From: Sphingomonadaceae bacterium
GTDB lineage: Bacteria; Pseudomonadota; Alphaproteobacteria; Sphingomonadales; Sphingomonadaceae
DNA length: 8,820 bases
NCBI GenBank assembly: GCA_009923795.1
Contig: RFSU01000094.1
Location: 1 to 8,820, forward strand
Reading direction: 5' to 3'
The translations under genes were made by a program, and so were the position numbers. Numbering within the stretch: position 1 is the first letter of the stretch; each line of letters starts with the position of its first letter. Positions 6,390-8,820 of this stretch are shown in pieces. The notes below the pieces were generated by a model. That model was not told where the DNA came from. It ran no database searches and saw only the letters and a list, made by a program, of their open reading frames with translations.

Positions 6390-7397
6390 TTATATTTCAA
6401 CGACGATCTTTCCAAAATGGGCGTTTGCGGCTTGGTGTCGGAAAGCATCGGCGAGATTGGCAAGGGGAAAGCTTTTATCCAATACGGGCTTCATACCCGT
6501 TGCCTCAACGGCACGAATCATGTCGAGTTGGTGTTGGCGGCTGCCAACAACCATGCCGATGAGACGGATTTGCTTGACCATCAGCATCGCTGTCATCACC
6601 GGGCCAGCGCGTCCTGTCAGGACACCAATCATGGCAATATGGCCGCCGGTCTTGGTCGCGATGATCGATTGGTTAAGCGTCCCCGCCCCACCCACTTCCA
6701 CAACATGGTCGACTCCCTCACCATTGGTCAGGTCACGCGCCTTGGCACCCCATTCCGGCACTTCGACATAGTTGATCACCTCATCCGCGCCCAGCGCCTT
6801 CATCCGTGCCAGTTTTTCATTGGAGGAGGATGTCGCAATCACGCGCGCGCCCATGGCCTTGGCAATTTGCAAGGCAAAGACGGAGACACCGCCCGTGCCT
6901 TGCACCAAAACATTCGCCCCAGCCTTCATCTGTCCATCGACGACCAAGGCACGCCAGGCCGTGACACCGGCACAGGTCAGCGTAGCGGCCTCGGCATAGC
7001 TATAGCCCTTTGGCATTGGAGTGAACCAGCTTTCCGGCGCGGTAACATATTCGCGGGCATAGCCATCAAGCCCGTCCCCCGGTACGCGCGTAAAGGCAGT
7101 GGTTGTGGGTTTGCCATCAGGCCAATCTGTGAAGAAAGTGGAGACGACCTTATCGCCGACCTTATAGTCCGAAACCCCTGCCCCAATGGCGACGACATCT
7201 CCCGCGCCATCAGACATAGGAATGCGGCCATCCGCGCAAGCCAAGACCCCCGTGACGACGCCAAAATCATGGAAATTGAGAGAAGACGCCCGAATGCGCA
7301 CTTTAATCTCGCCTGGACCCGGCTCTGGTGGCTCTGGAACATCAACGAGCATCAAATTCTCAAGCGATGCCGGAAGTTTGATTTGAATAGCCTTCAT
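6390..7397 (-). CDS. Zinc-independent MDR oxidoreductase (quinone oxidoreductase / NAD(P)-dependent alcohol dehydrogenase-like)
   Basis: A full-length 335-residue member of the medium-chain dehydrogenase/reductase superfamily. The N-terminal GroES-like part has the SSLNFHDFGVVTG (38-50) and PMSDGAGDVV (60-69) signatures. The Rossmann fold has a glycine-rich loop, VQGTGGVSVFALQIAKA (165-181), then a strand ending in SSSNEKL (190-196), usual for nucleotide binding in this family. The four-cysteine structural zinc lobe and usual catalytic zinc ligands are absent, which places it with zinc-free quinone/enone reductase-like members. It probably reduces a carbonyl or enone, or oxidises an alcohol, in the cytoplasm; the substrate is unknown. 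The ATG is supported by GAGGAAA (7403-7409) with good spacing. It is divergent from the CoA-transferase gene, so a shared catabolic role is possible. Its stop lies 16 bases from the convergent cyclase stop. Confidence 0.9.
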   Translation of the reverse strand: MKAIQIKLPASLENLMLVDVPEPPEPGPGEIKVRIRASSLNFHDFGVVTGVLACADGRIPMSDGAGDVVAIGAGVSDYKVGDKVVSTFFTDWPDGKPTTTAFTRVPGDGLDGYAREYVTAPESWFTPMPKGYSYAEAATLTCAGVTAWRALVVDGQMKAGANVLVQGTGGVSVFALQIAKAMGARVIATSSSNEKLARMKALGADEVINYVEVPEWGAKARDLTNGEGVDHVVEVGGAGTLNQSIIATKTGGHIAMIGVLTGRAGPVMTAMLMVKQIRLIGMVVGSRQHQLDMIRAVEATGMKPVLDKSFPLANLADAFRHQAANAHFGKIVVEI

Positions 7398-7509
7398 AAG
7401 TCTTTCCTCGCAACCTACTCGGCTTTTGGCTTGACGACACCATCAACCAAGGTGAAGCATAGCCGTGACACAAATAGGGTCACCCCGCAAACAGGATGAG
7501 GATGAAAGA
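7398..7509. promoter_or_regulatory. Divergent promoter region between MDR and CoA-transferase genes
   Basis: These 112 bases must carry the promoters of both flanking genes. A TTGACG at 7431-7436 could be a -35 box for the plus-strand gene, with AAGCAT (7455-7460) as a poor -10 box 18 bases on. Two dyads are visible: TTGA-N8-TCAA (7431-7446), which overlaps that -35 box, and GTGAC-N9-GTCAC (7465-7483). Neither matches the exact spacing of CRP or FixK sites. They may be coincidental. Confidence 0.35.
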
Positions 7510-8682
7510 ATGCCACAGGGCAGTGCGCCAAAAATGCTCGAAGGTATTCGGATCATCGATCTAACAACGGTGATATTCGGCCCCTATGCGACGCAAATGC
7601 TGGCCGATTTGGGTGCAGATGTCATCAAGATTGAAAGCGCGCAGGGCGATACACCCCGTTATATGGGGCAGTTCAAAACCACGCCCTTCATGGGCGGCAC
7701 CCACTTGACCGTGAACCGGGGCAAAAAATCGGTCGTCTTGAACCTTAAAACCCCCGAAGACGCGGCGGTCTTGCGTGAGTTACTCGCAACCGCCGACATC
7801 TTCGTCCATAATGTTCGGGCAAAGGCGATCTCCAAGCTTGGTTTTGGTTATGATGCCATCAAAGCAATCAAACCCGATATCATCTACGCACATTTCACCG
7901 GCTTTAGTCAGGATGGCCCTTGGAAGGATTTGCCGGCCTATGACGATGTCATTCAGGCGGCGACGGGTACGACATCCCTCCTCTCTAAGGTCGATGGCAA
8001 TCCAAAACCGCGCTATTTGCCATCGCTCATCGCCGACAAGGTGTCGGGAACATATGGCGCGCAGGCCATGCTTGCCGCGCTAGTCCACAAGCTGAGGACC
8101 GGCGAAGGTCAGCATGTCGAAGTGCCGATGCTCGATTGTTTCGCCAGCTTCATGCTGACCGAACATTTGCAAGATTCGGTGTTTGAACCACCCATCGGCC
8201 CGCCAGGCTATCCACGCCAGCTTGATCCCGAGCGGCAGCCATTTCCGACGGCAGACGGCCATATCGTGATTGTGCCCTATACCGATGCCAAAGTTGTTCA
8301 GCTGTTCACCTTGTTGGGGAACCCTGTATTCCTCACCCAACCGCCTTTTGACACGCCCATGGGCCGGTTTCAGAATATGACACCCATTTACGCGCAGATT
8401 GCGCAGCTTACCCGCGCCAAAAGTTCGGCAGACTGGATTGCACTTTTGACCGAGCATGATCTGCCCGCGATGCCGATTGCCGACTTAAACGAGGTATTTG
8501 AAAATCCGCACCTCAAGGCAACGGATTTTTTTCATCTTGCAGAACACCCAACGGAAGGGATGATCCGGCAGATGCGGCCACCCGTGCGCTATTCTGTGGA
8601 TCCAGACAGACCTATCGGCTTTGCTCCAACGCTTGGGCAGCATAATGATGAGATCAAAAACAAGGGAGACGGTGGATGCTGA
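7510..8682 (+). CDS. CaiB/BaiF family (family III) CoA-transferase
   Basis: A 390-residue protein of usual length for family III CoA-transferases, which move CoA between carboxylic acids through enzyme-bound anhydride and thioester intermediates. Family signatures are LEGIRIIDLTTVIFGPYATQ (10-29), LADLGADVIKIE (31-42), VNRGKKSVVLNLK (68-80), FSQDGPWKDLPAYDDVIQA (132-150), and LIADKVSG (173-180). By alignment from memory with formyl-CoA transferase, D176 in the last motif is the catalytic aspartate. A further typical segment is RTGEGQHVEVPMLD (186-199). The donor and acceptor acids cannot be told from sequence; some relatives are racemases rather than transferases. The chosen ATG follows an AGGATGAGGA ribosome site at good spacing. 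An in-frame GTG at 7465 would add 15 polar residues outside the family's normal start. It overlaps the next gene by seven bases, which suggests an operon. Confidence 0.92.
   Translation: MPQGSAPKMLEGIRIIDLTTVIFGPYATQMLADLGADVIKIESAQGDTPRYMGQFKTTPFMGGTHLTVNRGKKSVVLNLKTPEDAAVLRELLATADIFVHNVRAKAISKLGFGYDAIKAIKPDIIYAHFTGFSQDGPWKDLPAYDDVIQAATGTTSLLSKVDGNPKPRYLPSLIADKVSGTYGAQAMLAALVHKLRTGEGQHVEVPMLDCFASFMLTEHLQDSVFEPPIGPPGYPRQLDPERQPFPTADGHIVIVPYTDAKVVQLFTLLGNPVFLTQPPFDTPMGRFQNMTPIYAQIAQLTRAKSSADWIALLTEHDLPAMPIADLNEVFENPHLKATDFFHLAEHPTEGMIRQMRPPVRYSVDPDRPIGFAPTLGQHNDEIKNKGDGGC
8662..8668 (+). promoter_or_regulatory. Ribosome binding site of the last gene
   Basis: AAGGGAG lies seven bases before the ATG at 8676 and inside the end of the CoA-transferase gene. 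It fixes the start of the truncated downstream gene and supports translation overlapping the upstream stop. Confidence 0.6.
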
Positions 8683-8820
8683 CCAAGGGCGATGATTATC
8701 CCATTCACCAAAGGCCAGAGCCGATTGCCTATTCCGGCACGGACAGGAATTTTTATGACCGCTATTTCTTCAATGGCTATCAGCAAGATGGCGGTGATTT
8801 CTTCGCCATAGCTTTTGGGG
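8676..8820 (+). CDS. Start of an uncharacterised protein (3' end outside window)
   Basis: The first 48 codons are visible: an N-terminus containing DDYPIHQRPEPIAYS and then RNFYDRYFFNGY, followed by DGGDFFAIAFG. No signal peptide or membrane segment is seen. The pattern recalls uncharacterised proteins, some with a CrtC/AttH-like lipocalin fold, encoded beside CoA-transferases and acyl-CoA enzymes in actinobacteria and sphingomonads. That link is from memory and is not secure on so short a piece. The strong ribosome site and seven-base overlap with the CoA-transferase stop show that this is a real, co-transcribed gene. Its role is probably in the same catabolic pathway. Confidence 0.7.
   Translation, partial: MLTKGDDYPIHQRPEPIAYSGTDRNFYDRYFFNGYQQDGGDFFAIAFG

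Noticed and set aside
7464..7484. CRP-like cAMP receptor site
   Set aside because: The GTGA and TCAC halves are 11 bases apart rather than six, so the spacing does not fit.
6309..7499. Long plus-strand open frame (396 codons) opposite the MDR gene
   Set aside because: It overlaps the cyclase end and the whole MDR gene, has a His/Arg-rich composition with no domain, and the opposite strand encodes a clear full-length MDR enzyme.
7465..7509. GTG start for the CoA-transferase
   Set aside because: It has no ribosome site and adds a polar tail; the ATG at 7510 has a strong site and matches the family start.
1..8820. tRNA or rRNA genes, insertion sequences, CRISPR arrays
   Set aside because: None were seen: there are no transposase frames, terminal repeats, regularly spaced repeats or recognisable RNA genes.

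Overview
The window looks like chromosomal DNA from an alphaproteobacterium, perhaps a sphingomonad-like one. The reasons are moderately GC-rich coding sequence, tight gene packing, and a CaiB-type CoA-transferase next to a zinc-free MDR oxidoreductase and the start of a gene beginning with a DDYPIHQ..RNFYDRYFFNGY type sequence. This placement is inference; there is no rRNA or other marker gene to settle it.

Left half (1-4250, minus strand): an apparent three-gene operon, transcribed right to left. It encodes an exported TPR protein with a C-terminal CHAT (caspase-like) peptidase domain, then a small predicted secreted protein of unknown function with a weakly FecR-like N-terminal part, then the first 164 residues of a CHASE2-type sensor protein that runs off the left edge. 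The junctions are overlapping stop/start codons (TGATG, then ATGA), so the three products are probably made together by coupled translation.

Middle (4251-4672): a 422-base divergent intergenic region, locally AT-rich, with three separate inverted repeats and a duplicated CCAAATTGG motif. It is the likely control region for the CHAT operon and for the divergent gene on its right. That gene (4673-6373, plus strand) encodes a membrane-bound class III adenylate cyclase: periplasmic sensor region, HAMP, catalytic domain with all key residues, and a TPR-like tail.

Right half (6390-8820): a metabolic block. A zinc-independent quinone oxidoreductase/alcohol dehydrogenase-like MDR gene lies on the minus strand and converges on the cyclase with only 16 bases between the stops. 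Divergent from it is a CaiB/BaiF (family III) CoA-transferase gene, which overlaps by 7 bases the start of a further gene cut by the right edge.

The most interesting part is the left and middle block. A peptidase with an intact CHAT His/Cys pair carries a signal peptide and a cysteine-containing N-terminal domain, and so is predicted to be extracytoplasmic. It is linked to a CHASE2 sensor and, across a dyad-rich control region, to a cAMP-producing receptor. A reasonable hypothesis is an envelope-sensing module in which periplasmic proteolysis or scaffolding and cyclic-nucleotide signalling are coupled. The window shows the parts, not the mechanism.
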